A stretch of DNA of 64,000 nucleotides from a bacterium (lineage in GTDB: Bacteria; Myxococcota; UBA727; JAUIJE01): NCBI GenBank assembly GCA_030431455.1, contig JAUIJE010000007.1:310001-374000 (forward strand). The letters are read 5' to 3'. Each line of letters begins with the position of its first letter. The stretch's first letter is position 1. Below are positions 26,700 to 35,131 of this stretch, in pieces. Under the pieces are notes generated by a model. That model was not told where the DNA came from, made no database searches, and saw only the letters and a list, made by a program, of their open reading frames with translations. The position numbers and the translations under genes were made by a program.

Positions 26700-27941
26700 T
26701 CAGAGGTTGCGCTTGGCCTCTTTGACCATGTTCTTGAACTCCCCGCTTTTGGGGTCTTTGTCGCGCAGCCACTCAGCCGCTTTGAGCGCGGTGTGCCAAC
26801 TGCCGACGCCGGCCGCGAGCAGGTACACCATCTCCCGGGCCTTTTGCGACGCCTGGTCGAGGCTGGCGGCGGTGGTCGCCAACTTGAGGGCCCGCTGCGG
26901 GTTCTTGGCGCTGTTGGCCATCTTGGCGGCCTTGAGCAGGACCGCGGGATCGCGGGGCGCGAGCTGCTCCATCTCGTCGACAAACTCCAAAATGCGGTCG
27001 TTTTCGTAGGTCGCGATGATCGCCTCGGCCCGACCGGCCAGCGCGCGCGCGCGTTCGAGATTGGCTTGGGCGATCACGACGTCGGCGCGGGCTTTGATGC
27101 CCCCGTCCTGGGGCGCGTAGTCCTTCGCCAACCGGGCCAGCCGCGCCGCTTGGGCGGCCTGTTTTTGGCCGCGCAGGGCCGTTTCTGCCTGGGTGATGAA
27201 CGCGCGCGCCTTGTGAATGCGGTCGAACATCGGGTTGCGCTTGAGGCGGCGGTCTTTCAAACGGGCTTGCAGCCGCTCGTCCTTTTGGGCCTGTTCCTTT
27301 TTCTCTTCGGCCTTCTGCGCGAGTTCTCGCAGCTCGCGTTCTTCGGCCGGGGTGAGCCCGACCTCGACGGTGTCGTCGTATTCCTGGCGGCGTTTCTCGT
27401 CGTTGAGCACATCGTACGCGGCCTTCATGGCCCGAAAGATGCGGTCCACCCGGGCTTTGTAGGGACCGAGCTCTTTGCGAAAAAACGCGTCGGGGTGAAA
27501 CTCTTTGGACGCGCGGAAATAGCCTTTCTTGATTTCGCGGGCGTCCGCGGTGCGCTTCAAGCCGAGCAGCCCGTAGTGGTTCCACCGGCTGAGGTTGGCC
27601 TCGACGTACAGAATCCGTTTCTTCTGTTCGATGGTGAGGTCGGCCGGGGCCCCGAGGTCGGCGGGGGAAAACACCATCCCGTCGAACTCATCGTCCTCGG
27701 CGATGGGCCCGCCCCCTGGGGCTTTGACCGTGACCACCCCCCGCAGCGCGAGCCGGGCCAAGATCGTGCGGGCGTCATCGGCGAGCATGCCCGCGACCTT
27801 GAGGAGATCACCCACGGTTTGTTTGCGACCGACGACGCGCGACAACAAGAAGCCTTCGCGCTGGCTCAACTCCAACCCGGTCAAGTCGGTGCCCGGGGCG
27901 AGCTCGACGGTGGCGTCGTCCCGGATGGGCTTCGTCGGCAT
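26700..27941 (-). CDS. J-domain (DnaJ-like) protein with N-terminal winged-helix-like domain
   Basis: 413 residues. Residues about 20-75 (LSQREGFLLSRVVGRKQTVG ... LARLALRGVVTV) resemble the C-terminal domain of the protein at 22842. The J domain spans about 120-185 with the catalytic HPD at 149-151. A charged coiled coil follows (about 195-245), then TPR-like helices to the end. No zinc-finger or C-terminal DnaJ domain, so it is a type III J protein. Its partner is presumably the DnaK homologue 86 bp downstream. Confidence 0.85.
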   Translation of the reverse strand: MPTKPIRDDATVELAPGTDLTGLELSQREGFLLSRVVGRKQTVGDLLKVAGMLADDARTILARLALRGVVTVKAPGGGPIAEDDEFDGMVFSPADLGAPADLTIEQKKRILYVEANLSRWNHYGLLGLKRTADAREIKKGYFRASKEFHPDAFFRKELGPYKARVDRIFRAMKAAYDVLNDEKRRQEYDDTVEVGLTPAEERELRELAQKAEEKKEQAQKDERLQARLKDRRLKRNPMFDRIHKARAFITQAETALRGQKQAAQAARLARLAKDYAPQDGGIKARADVVIAQANLERARALAGRAEAIIATYENDRILEFVDEMEQLAPRDPAVLLKAAKMANSAKNPQRALKLATTAASLDQASQKAREMVYLLAAGVGSWHTALKAAEWLRDKDPKSGEFKNMVKEAKRNL

Positions 27942-27999
27942 GGGGTGAGCATGTTACCAACCGCGCGGACGCACAAGTTCCTAACGCACGGAGGTACAC

Positions 28000-28818
28000 A
28001 TGCACGCGGACGAACAAGCGATGGGGCACGCCTTTGCCCGGCTCTGCACGATCATGGCCCGCCTGCGCGCCCCCGAAGGCTGTGCGTGGGACCGAGAGCA
28101 AGACCTGCACTCGTTGCGCCCCTACCTGCTCGAGGAGACCCACGAGGTTCTCGACGTGCTCGATCGCCTGACCCCCGACGGCGACGGGCCGACCGACGAA
28201 CACCGGGACGAACTCGGGGACCTGATGCTCCAGGTTGTGTTCCAGGCCCAGATTCAGCGCGAACACCAGCGCTTCGACGCCGGGGACGTGGCCACCGCGA
28301 TTCACGACAAGCTCGTGCGCCGGCACCCGCACATTTTTGACCCCGCGTACGACGGCCCCGAGCGCCCCGACTGGGAAGCGCTCAAGCAGAAGGAGCGCAA
28401 AAAGCGGGGCGAGAAGTCGAGCTCCCTCGCCGGCGTGCCCAAGGTCCTGCCCGCCCTCCTCCGGGCCTACCGGGTCGGGGAGAAGGCGCACCGGGTGGGG
28501 TTTGACTGGCCCGATACGCGGGGGGTGTGGGCCAAGATCGAAGAGGAGCTGGCCGAGGTCAAAGAGACCCTCGAGCCCACCCCCGACCGTGGCCGGTTCG
28601 AGGAGGAGATCGGCGATCTGTTGTACGCCTTGGTCAACCTGTGCCGCCACTTGAACACCGATCCCGAGGCCGCGCTCCGGCGCACCATCGCCCGGTTCGA
28701 GCAGCGCTTCGCCCGGGTCGAAGAACTGCTCGAGCAGAGCGGGGCCGACGCCCAGACCGCGTCCCTGGACGTGCTGGAACAGCATTGGGAGCAGGCCAAA
28801 CGCGAGCTCCGCGGTTGA
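28000..28818 (+). CDS. mazG: nucleoside triphosphate pyrophosphohydrolase MazG
   Basis: Hydrolyses non-canonical or excess NTPs to NMP and PPi. 272 residues with two MazG domains: the first with CAWDREQDLHSLRPYLLEET and EELGDL-type metal ligands (HRDELGDLMLQVVFQAQI), the second with WAKIEEELAEVKET and FEEEIGDLLYALVNL. ATG at 28000 follows GGAGG. It is convergent with murJ (stops 4 bp apart) and divergent from the J-domain gene. Confidence 0.95.
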   Translation: MHADEQAMGHAFARLCTIMARLRAPEGCAWDREQDLHSLRPYLLEETHEVLDVLDRLTPDGDGPTDEHRDELGDLMLQVVFQAQIQREHQRFDAGDVATAIHDKLVRRHPHIFDPAYDGPERPDWEALKQKERKKRGEKSSSLAGVPKVLPALLRAYRVGEKAHRVGFDWPDTRGVWAKIEEELAEVKETLEPTPDRGRFEEEIGDLLYALVNLCRHLNTDPEAALRRTIARFEQRFARVEELLEQSGADAQTASLDVLEQHWEQAKRELRG

Positions 28819-28821
28819 CGC

Positions 28822-30456
28822 TCAGCGTCGACGCAGGCGCCGCCGAATCTTGCCCACCACCTCGTCGACCTCGGGCATCTTGAACAGCACCGCACCGGTC
28901 CCGTAGATCGCGATGGCCACGCCAATGGCCGCGCCCAACCAAGCTACATTGGCGAGGGTGAGCCCGTCGCGCCAATGCCCTTGCAGGGTCAAATAGTAGG
29001 CCGGCGCCACCGCGGCCAGGGCCAATGTGACTTGGCCGAGGGTGGCTTTGGTCAGCTCGAGCAACCCCACCCGGACATGGCGCGGGATGCGCCCGGTGAG
29101 CTTGGCCGACAACAGGAACAGCCCGAGGGCCACCAACTGGAGCCAGGCCGACACCGACAGCGCAATGGACAGGCCGAGGATCTCCAGGTCGAACAACAAC
29201 AGGCCGAACGCGACCACCGAGCCGAGGCTTACCACCGAGGCCAGCACCGGGGTCTTCATGTCCTCCATGGCGAAGAAGACCTGCGCGGTGGCCCGCACCG
29301 CCCCCTGGGCGACGAGGGCGGGGGCAAACGCCAATGTGCATGCAGCGGTCGAGGCCACGTCATCCCAGCCGAACCGCCCGTGAAAATAGAACGTCGCGGT
29401 GACCGGCAAGGCCACCGCCATCAAACCGAGCGCGGCGGGCACGGTGACGAAGTTGGTCAACCTCGTCGCGTAGCGCCAGGTATCGAACAGCTCTTGCTGT
29501 TTGCCTTGCGCCTCCTGCTCGCTCATCTGGGGGAGCGCGGCCTGGGAGATCGCCACCGCGAACACCCCGTAAGCAAACTGCATCAGCCGATCCGCATTGT
29601 AGTAATGGGTGAGCTGGCCCTCGGGCAGGTAGCTTGCGATCTGTCGCAATACAATCACATTGAGTTGGTACACCGCGAGCCCGAACAACTGGGGCGCCCA
29701 GTTGACCAAGAACCGTTTGATCGCGGGCGACAACCGAAGCCGCGGCATCACCAGCAACCCGGCCTTGGCCAACGCCGGGCCCTGCAACAGCAACTGGGCC
29801 ACGCCCCCGACGAGCACGCCCGCGGCCAGCGCGTACACCGGCGGGTCGAGCACATCGGTGAGCAGGACCGCACACCCGATGAACGCGATGTTCAGCAGGA
29901 CCGGCGCCGCCGCCGGCGCGGCAAATCGGTCGTGGGCGTTGAGCACGCCCATGGCCAGCGCCACCAGCGAAATGAACAGCACATAGGGGAACATCCACCG
30001 GGTCAGGCCCACCCCGAGCGCAAACGACGCAGGGTCGGCCTTGAGCCCGGACGCGAACATCGTGACCAGCCACGGCGCGATCACGACCCCGACGACGACC
30101 AGCGCGCTGACCGCGACCAGCACGAGCCCGAGCATGTCCCGCAAAAAAGCCCGCGCCTGGTCGGGCGACTCCTCTTGCACGTGTTTGTAGACGCTGACAA
30201 AGGTGACGGTCAGCGCCCCCTCCGCCACCAACCGGCGCATCACGTTGGGGATCGTGAAGGCAATCCAAAACACGTCGGTGACCCGCGTGGCGCCGAACAC
30301 GTGCACGATGACCTGGTCGCGGGCAAAGCCAAAGATGCGCGAAAGCAGCGTAAACGCAGCGATAATCCCCGCGCCCCGGGCCACCCGGCGCCGCGCGGCG
30401 GCCCCTCGTTCCTCCACTTGCTCGCCGGCCTCAGGCACTGTAGGAAAACCTCTCAC
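28822..30456 (-). CDS. murJ: lipid II flippase MurJ
   Basis: Inner-membrane MOP-family transporter (544 residues) that flips the peptidoglycan precursor lipid II to the periplasmic face. The N-terminal signature GIIAAFTLLSRIFGFARDQV is followed by about 14 transmembrane segments; FVSVYKHVQEE and the later conserved arginines match the family. The first 35 residues are a charged extension ahead of the first membrane helix. Divergent from rpsT. Confidence 0.94.
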   Translation of the reverse strand: MRGFPTVPEAGEQVEERGAAARRRVARGAGIIAAFTLLSRIFGFARDQVIVHVFGATRVTDVFWIAFTIPNVMRRLVAEGALTVTFVSVYKHVQEESPDQARAFLRDMLGLVLVAVSALVVVGVVIAPWLVTMFASGLKADPASFALGVGLTRWMFPYVLFISLVALAMGVLNAHDRFAAPAAAPVLLNIAFIGCAVLLTDVLDPPVYALAAGVLVGGVAQLLLQGPALAKAGLLVMPRLRLSPAIKRFLVNWAPQLFGLAVYQLNVIVLRQIASYLPEGQLTHYYNADRLMQFAYGVFAVAISQAALPQMSEQEAQGKQQELFDTWRYATRLTNFVTVPAALGLMAVALPVTATFYFHGRFGWDDVASTAACTLAFAPALVAQGAVRATAQVFFAMEDMKTPVLASVVSLGSVVAFGLLLFDLEILGLSIALSVSAWLQLVALGLFLLSAKLTGRIPRHVRVGLLELTKATLGQVTLALAAVAPAYYLTLQGHWRDGLTLANVAWLGAAIGVAIAIYGTGAVLFKMPEVDEVVGKIRRRLRRR

Positions 30457-30462
30457 CGGGCT

Positions 30463-30491
30463 TTGACAGGCCCGTCACCGCCTGCTCTATA
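30463..30491 (+). promoter_or_regulatory. rpsT: promoter of rpsT
   Basis: A consensus -35 TTGACA (30463-30468), 17-bp spacer, and TCTATA (30486-30491; TATACA if read two bases later) lie about 60 bp ahead of the rpsT start in the divergent murJ-rpsT region. Confidence 0.6.
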
Positions 30492-30551
30492 CACCGGGTT
30501 CCGGCAGCTATTGCCACCAAGTGTTTGGTTTCAGTTCGAGGTTCAATTCAA

Positions 30552-30815
30552 ATGGCCCATCACAAGTCCGCCTGGAAGCGCCACCTTCAATCCCGCAAGC
30601 GCCGTGCAAAGAACCGCCAAATGAAGGCGGCCATGCGCACCCAGGTGAAAAAAGCCCGCGCCACCATCGACGAAGGCGAAGCCGCGCCCAACGCCGGCGA
30701 CGTGCAAGCCGCGGTGAAGGCGCTCGCGTCGCTCGGCCGCAAGCGCGTGCTGCACCCCCGTGCGGCCGCCCGGCGCATCTCCCGCTTGATGAAGCAAGCG
30801 GCCAAAAAAGCCTGA
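30552..30815 (+). CDS. rpsT: 30S ribosomal protein S20
   Basis: 87-residue small-subunit protein that binds 16S rRNA. It begins MAHHKSAWKRHLQSRKRRAK and has the basic three-helix composition and the KRVLHPRAAARRISRLMKQA end typical of S20. The ATG at 30552 is chosen because the family start MA.HKSA begins there. Monocistronic, as is usual. Confidence 0.96.
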   Translation: MAHHKSAWKRHLQSRKRRAKNRQMKAAMRTQVKKARATIDEGEAAPNAGDVQAAVKALASLGRKRVLHPRAAARRISRLMKQAAKKA

Positions 30816-30835
30816 TCGACCACCGCCGCCGACGG

Positions 30836-32503
30836 TCATGACCGATCGGCGTACCGTGTGATCGCCATCGTGAGGGTCGTGGTCCCGTGCGTCTGGGCCA
30901 GGCCCTTTGCTGCTTCCACCCCGGAGCCGCGGGCCAAGGTCGGCCCCAGTTCGGGGTCGAGGGCAACCGCCGCCACCAAGAGCGCCTTGCCCACCGGCGA
31001 GGCGTGGCGCATCAACACCTGAAGGGGCGTGCGCCACTGCTGCAGCAGCGTGGCCGCGCCCTTTTTGATCGGTGGCTTGAGCCGCTTGGCGCGGCGGCCG
31101 AGCTCGGCGTGGTCCGTGGCCAGGTCGAGCAGCTCGTCCAACACCGAAAGCGCCACGTCGACGTGAAAGGTCGCGTCCCGTTTTTGGAGGGCGCTTTTCT
31201 CGAACCGTCCGCGTCGGCGCTGTTTTTTTTGCGCCTCCGACCCCGCCTGCTCCGGCTGGGGACGGTAGAGCGCGAACAACGCCACCACGCTGGGCGCGAG
31301 CCGGTCTGGGATGCCGCCGTGGTCGTCGGCGACCTTGGCCACCCGCGCGGCCTGGTGCACCAGGTCGGCGGCGGTGAGCCGCGGGGCGTCGCTGACCCGC
31401 GGTCCCGCGTTCTTGTTCGCGAAGAACGCGGCCAGGCCACGGTCGACGACCCCCGCGTGGGCCTGGGCCAGGTCGTCGCCGATCAACCGGAGAATCCGGT
31501 CCAACACCGGCCAGGGTTTGGGCGTGGCCCCGCCCTCCCCGACCACCACCGCACCGAGAATGTCGCCGGGGGTGTCGTCGAGGTTGTCCAACAGCGCGCG
31601 ACAGGTCTTTTCCAGCATGCCCATGTGCCGGTCGAACGCCGCCCGGGCCCCGCGCCCCCCCAATGCATCTGTACGCTCGTCGCTGAGCGGGTCGATGCCA
31701 TCGACGATGGCATCGACGAGCGCCGCCCGCGCGGGCTCGTCGAACCCCGCCGCCTTCTGCCGGTGGGCGCGCACGCTGTCGTCATACTCGGCCAAGGTCG
31801 TCGCGGTGGCCACCATGTCACTGACCTGGTGCGCGGCCTGGAGCCAGGCCTGCTGGACGGGGGCGGGCAACAACAGCCCGTTGAGGATGCGGACCATCTC
31901 CTCGGGCTGGGCGGCCGCCGCTTGCCACGATCGCAACCGGCCGGCGGGTGCCTGGGCACTGGTCAGAATGCTGACCAGCGCTTTGATGCGCGGACGCAGC
32001 CACATCCGGTGCTTGAGCGCGATGGCGTGCCGGGCCACCGCCTCGGGCACGCGGCGTTCGGCCAGGGCCGCCTCCAATGCTTCTGTATCGCACAGGGCCA
32101 CGATGCGCTTGGCTGCTTGGTCGGCGGGTATGCCCTGGCCCACGAACAGCTCCGCGAGCTGAACCGGATCGTTGTTCGCGCCGTGGCCAGCCGGCGCGGA
32201 GGCGGCGTTCACTTTGTTCCAGCGGCGCTTGGCGGTGGTCGCGCCCCCTTTGGCCGGGTCGTACCCGAGGGTGAAGCCCATGCGCGCCGCGAACTGTTGC
32301 GCTTGCTGCTTGGACGGCACTTTGACGACCGTGCCGGCGGGGAGCTTGCCGTGCCCGACCTCCGGGTTGAGATCGCCGAGCAGTGGCGCGAGCCGACGGT
32401 CTTTGAAGAGTTTGTGCGCGACGTCGGACAGGGACTCCTCGTTTTGGAGCCGGATTTTGGCCACCTGCGCGGCCGAACCGGAGGACGTCTTGCGCACCGC
32501 CAT
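30836..32503 (-). CDS. LysM-like domain protein, large helical body
   Basis: 555 residues, no signal peptide. Residues about 22-64 (SLSDVAHKLFKDRRLAPLLG, then LPAGTVVKVPS) resemble a LysM module of the kind found in cell-wall-associated and contractile-injection structural proteins. The rest is Ala-rich and helical with no motif I know; a basic KKQRRRGRF patch lies near residue 430. It is 50 bp behind the 32554-33255 gene and probably the second gene of that sigma-54 transcription unit. Function unknown; a structural or wall-binding role is inference. Confidence 0.65.
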   Translation of the reverse strand: MAVRKTSSGSAAQVAKIRLQNEESLSDVAHKLFKDRRLAPLLGDLNPEVGHGKLPAGTVVKVPSKQQAQQFAARMGFTLGYDPAKGGATTAKRRWNKVNAASAPAGHGANNDPVQLAELFVGQGIPADQAAKRIVALCDTEALEAALAERRVPEAVARHAIALKHRMWLRPRIKALVSILTSAQAPAGRLRSWQAAAAQPEEMVRILNGLLLPAPVQQAWLQAAHQVSDMVATATTLAEYDDSVRAHRQKAAGFDEPARAALVDAIVDGIDPLSDERTDALGGRGARAAFDRHMGMLEKTCRALLDNLDDTPGDILGAVVVGEGGATPKPWPVLDRILRLIGDDLAQAHAGVVDRGLAAFFANKNAGPRVSDAPRLTAADLVHQAARVAKVADDHGGIPDRLAPSVVALFALYRPQPEQAGSEAQKKQRRRGRFEKSALQKRDATFHVDVALSVLDELLDLATDHAELGRRAKRLKPPIKKGAATLLQQWRTPLQVLMRHASPVGKALLVAAVALDPELGPTLARGSGVEAAKGLAQTHGTTTLTMAITRYADRS

Positions 32504-32553
32504 GATCGGGTTGTGAGACTACGCCCCACCACGGCGGGAAGGCGAGCCCGCGC

Positions 32554-33255
32554 TCACCGGAATAGGCGGTGCGCGGTGAGGACATGGGCCTCGTCTCGGC
32601 GAATGCGCTCGACCGCTTGGTTCATCCGGTCGACGCCATCGAGCAGTCCCGACAGCCGCTCCGCGACTTCCATTGCAGAGCACGCGCGGGTCTGCGCTGC
32701 GCGGTTCGGTCGATGGGCGTCGCGGAACGCCCGCCGGACCACGCTTGCCCCATGGGTGTACTCGCCGGTGGGCCGCGCACGAACCTGTCCGGGCACCGAC
32801 GACAGCGATCGAACGCGGACCGCCGGCCTGTGCTTTTTGCGCGCGACCAAGGACTCGAGGAGCGGCCTCGCTGCGGCGGGGACTTCATCACGCCGTGGCG
32901 CGTCGGGGGGCGAAGGCTCCGCGAGGCGCGCGATCAGCGCGGCGGGGCGCCCGACGGGTTGTTTGCCATCGGCGAAACCGGCCGGCGCGCGCGCGGGGTG
33001 CGACACCAGCTGGCTGAGCCGGTCGCGCGGACGCGGGGGCTTTGCGCGGTCCGCGACACGCGCGTCCAAGACCGCGTCGCGGTCGGTGGTGTCGAGCAGG
33101 ACAAGCCCGCCGTCGACACACACAAAGTGCTCGGCCCCGCGCAGGTAGGCCGCGATCGCCTCATCACGAACCTGTTGCTGGTCGTCGAGGAACTTCGTGA
33201 GCTTGTCGGCAAACCCGGTGGACGGGCGCGCGCGAACGGTCGGGATCGAGAGCAT
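32554..33255 (-). CDS. hypothetical protein, first gene of sigma-54 unit
   Basis: 233 residues starting with ATG at 33255, behind a perfect AGGAGG. Arg/Ala-rich, with an N-terminal segment (TKFLDDQQQVRDEAIAAYLR) that looks helical and a short hydrophobic strand pair (HFVCVDGGLVLLDTTDRDAV). The C-terminus (VAERLSGLLDGVDRMNQAVE) is helical. I do not recognise a family. A sigma-54 promoter ends 22 bp before the start, giving a predicted leader of only about 11 nt that still holds the ribosome site. Confidence 0.6.
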   Translation of the reverse strand: MLSIPTVRARPSTGFADKLTKFLDDQQQVRDEAIAAYLRGAEHFVCVDGGLVLLDTTDRDAVLDARVADRAKPPRPRDRLSQLVSHPARAPAGFADGKQPVGRPAALIARLAEPSPPDAPRRDEVPAAARPLLESLVARKKHRPAVRVRSLSSVPGQVRARPTGEYTHGASVVRRAFRDAHRPNRAAQTRACSAMEVAERLSGLLDGVDRMNQAVERIRRDEAHVLTAHRLFR

Positions 33256-33276
33256 GGGACCTCCTATGCCGTGGGT

Positions 33277-33292
33277 TGCGAGGGCCGTGCCA
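33277..33292 (-). promoter_or_regulatory. sigma-54 promoter of the 33255-30836 unit
   Basis: TGGCACG-GCCC-TCGCA on the minus strand: the -24 GG and -12 GC are ten bases apart as RpoN requires, and 15 of the 16 positions (N4 included) are compatible with TGGCACGNNNNTTGCW. Predicted start near 33266, 11 bp before the ATG. Confidence 0.75.
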
Positions 33293-33377
33293 CCTCGGCC
33301 CGGTCTTGGGCGCGGTGGCTTGCGGCGTTGGCGACACTTCTGCGGGGACCGCGTTGCAGGCGTGAAACGATGCCTGG

Positions 33378-33416
33378 CAAAACAAAACGGACGGCCGCCG
33401 GGGGGCGACCGTCCGT
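33378..33416 (-). terminator. intrinsic terminator after first paralogue
   Basis: On the minus strand ACGGACGG pairs with CCGTCCGT (8 bp, 14-nt GC-rich loop) and is followed by TTTTGTTTTG. It lies 18 bp behind the stop of the 33434-34897 gene. Confidence 0.8.
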
Positions 33417-33433
33417 CGTGGGGCGACAGCTCA

Positions 33434-34897
33434 CTACTTGATGTTGCGAATCGCGTTCATGGCGGAGTTGTGCATGTTGTTGAGCACGTTGCTGAGCGCG
33501 TTCTGCATCTTTTGAAGGTCTTGCGTCATCTTCTTCAACTTCTCCATTTCCATCGCTTCGGAGTACTCGGGGTCTTTGTCCGACTTCTCCCCTTCCTTCG
33601 TCTTTCCGCTGGGCGGGACGCAGCCGCTCGCCTGGAGCGACTGCCGAACCACGGTGGCCCCTTCGCCGGCTTTTCGCTGCGAACCCTGCTGCTTGCCCAT
33701 CTGCTCGGCCATCCCACCCACCGCGTCCAACGCCATGGGCGCCAGGGTATCCATCAGCGGCGCGAGCATCGGGCCCACCTTCGGGATGGCCCCCACCGCC
33801 GCTTTCAGCGCAGGCATGGCCATCGGGAGAACGCTCTTGGCCAAGCCTGCGAGCGCCCCGAGGTTCTCACCCGACATCAGCGCGTTTTGTCCGCCTTGGA
33901 AGGCCGCGCTAAAGGTGTTCATCACCGGGGGGGCACCGGCACCGCCACCGCCACCTGTCTTGTTGGACTTGTCGGTGCCTTTCGACGCCTCGGTGCTGTT
34001 GCTCTTGTTCGCCTCCATGTACGCCATTTGCTGTTTGATTTGCTCCTCTTGGTCCTGGATGAACTTGCACATGAACAGGAACAGCCGGTCCTCGAAGCTC
34101 AAGTTCGGGTTGCGCAGGATGTCTTGCGCCGAGGGCGTCCCACGCTCCGGTTTGCTGGGGGTGAGCACCGGCGGCTTGATCGGCCGGGGCCGATTCGGGC
34201 GGATGGGCCGCAGCGGGCGGCCCGGACGGTGCGGCCGGCCGGGGTGCGGGCACCAGACCCAGTGCCCCTTGGGCTGACCCTTGATCGCCTTGAGGATCAT
34301 GTCCTCGATGCGCGTCTGCAGGGCGCGCCACGGCCCCAGGACCAGCGCCGAACCGGGGAACAGGGTGTAACAGAGGGGATCAAGCGCGCCGCGAACGGCC
34401 CGGTTGAGGTGGATGTCGGCGGAAATCGCGAACCCGACGGGGCCGGGAATGCGGCCACATTGGATTTGGTGGTAGTGGGCGCGTGGCGGGGCCGGAAAGT
34501 GCGGCAAAGCGCAGTGCGCGAGGCCGGTTGAGCCGCCAGCACGGCGGGTCTGGATGCCGGACTTGGAAAAGGCGTCCGCCAGGTCCTTGAGGCCGGCGAG
34601 CGGGGCCGTCGGAATCGGCGTGGCGAAGTTGACGACCGCGCTCACCAGCTCTTTGCCGGGGCCGTTTTCGGGGACGAGACCGATGGCCGACAGCGCGTTC
34701 GACACCGCGGTCCCGGTCGAGGTGGCGTCGAGCAGCTCGGTCGCGCCTTCGACGAGGGTCCCCGTGTTGAAGGCGTCTTCGGCTTCTTTGAGCTCTTTGG
34801 TGACGCCGTCGAGGGCCTTGTCGGCCGCTTTGGCGGCGGCGTTGCTGGCGGCTTTGGCGGTGTTGGCGACTTGGTTGGCGAAGTTGATGAAGGACAT
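33434..34897 (-). CDS. paralogue 1: helical protein with constant ends and variable middle
   Basis: 487 residues. The N-terminal 110 residues are about 80% identical to paralogue 2. Then comes a divergent Pro/His/Arg-rich stretch (PGRPHRPGRPLRPIRPNR), a shared amphipathic block SFEDRLFLFMCKFIQDQEEQ (about 265-290) and a hydrophobic Ala/Gly/Met-rich region (about 330-392). The last 46 residues are identical in both proteins (from DPEYSEAMEMEKLKKM to NSAMNAIRNIK). No signal peptide. The hydrophobic hairpin plus terminal coiled coil recalls type III secretion translocators or rod/needle proteins, but I cannot assign a family. Own sigma-54 promoter and terminator. Confidence 0.7.
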   Translation of the reverse strand: MSFINFANQVANTAKAASNAAAKAADKALDGVTKELKEAEDAFNTGTLVEGATELLDATSTGTAVSNALSAIGLVPENGPGKELVSAVVNFATPIPTAPLAGLKDLADAFSKSGIQTRRAGGSTGLAHCALPHFPAPPRAHYHQIQCGRIPGPVGFAISADIHLNRAVRGALDPLCYTLFPGSALVLGPWRALQTRIEDMILKAIKGQPKGHWVWCPHPGRPHRPGRPLRPIRPNRPRPIKPPVLTPSKPERGTPSAQDILRNPNLSFEDRLFLFMCKFIQDQEEQIKQQMAYMEANKSNSTEASKGTDKSNKTGGGGGAGAPPVMNTFSAAFQGGQNALMSGENLGALAGLAKSVLPMAMPALKAAVGAIPKVGPMLAPLMDTLAPMALDAVGGMAEQMGKQQGSQRKAGEGATVVRQSLQASGCVPPSGKTKEGEKSDKDPEYSEAMEMEKLKKMTQDLQKMQNALSNVLNNMHNSAMNAIRNIK

Positions 34898-34901
34898 GGT
34901 T

Positions 34902-34935
34902 GGACTCCTGTGTGGTGCGGTTCATTCCGCGTTCG
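34902..34935 (-). other. conserved 34-nt leader of paralogue 1
   Basis: Identical base for base to 36656-36689 in front of paralogue 2. It starts one base after the predicted sigma-54 start (34936), contains a small hairpin GCGG-AATGAA-CCGC and ends with the ribosome site AGGAG, so it is effectively the whole 5' leader. Confidence 0.65.
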
Positions 34936-34946
34936 TGCATAGGGAT

Positions 34947-34962
34947 TGCGAGGCCCGTGCCA
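34947..34962 (-). promoter_or_regulatory. sigma-54 promoter of paralogue 1
   Basis: TGGCACG-GGCC-TCGCA on the minus strand, with GG and GC at the required ten-base spacing. Predicted start at 34936, where the conserved leader begins. A TGATTTTGC box lies 25 bp upstream and the 30-bp inverted repeat a further 30 bp away. Confidence 0.8.
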
Positions 34963-35024
34963 AGCGCAGGAGTGTGCCCATGTGGCTGATTTTGCTGCTC
35001 TTTCTAGGGTCCAGGGGGCGGTCA

Positions 35025-35054
35025 GGAGATTTCCGTGCCGCGGATGAAATCTCC
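35025..35054. promoter_or_regulatory. candidate enhancer (UAS) of paralogue 1
   Basis: GGAGATTTC, 12-bp spacer, GAAATCTCC: 9-bp perfect arms. Same arm core, spacer length and distance from the -24 element as the repeat upstream of paralogue 2. It sits about 90 bp before the predicted start, the usual place for a sigma-54 activator site. No T-run follows, so it is not a terminator. Confidence 0.7.
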
Positions 35055-35077
35055 GGTTCCATCCGCGGCACCCGCAC

Positions 35078-35110
35078 AAAAAAGACCCGGCCGCAGGGAG
35101 CGGCCGGGTC
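35078..35110 (-). terminator. intrinsic terminator after second paralogue
   Basis: On the minus strand GACCCGGCCGC pairs with GCGGCCGGGTC (11 bp, 5-nt loop) and is followed by TTTTTT, 22 bp behind the stop of the 35132-36652 gene. Confidence 0.9.
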
Positions 35111-35131
35111 CACGTTCACAGGAGCTCGGTC

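Noticed and set aside
32569-33441. Plus-strand frame through the 33255 gene and sigma-54 promoter
   Set aside because: Antisense shadow; no ribosome site and no recognisable protein.
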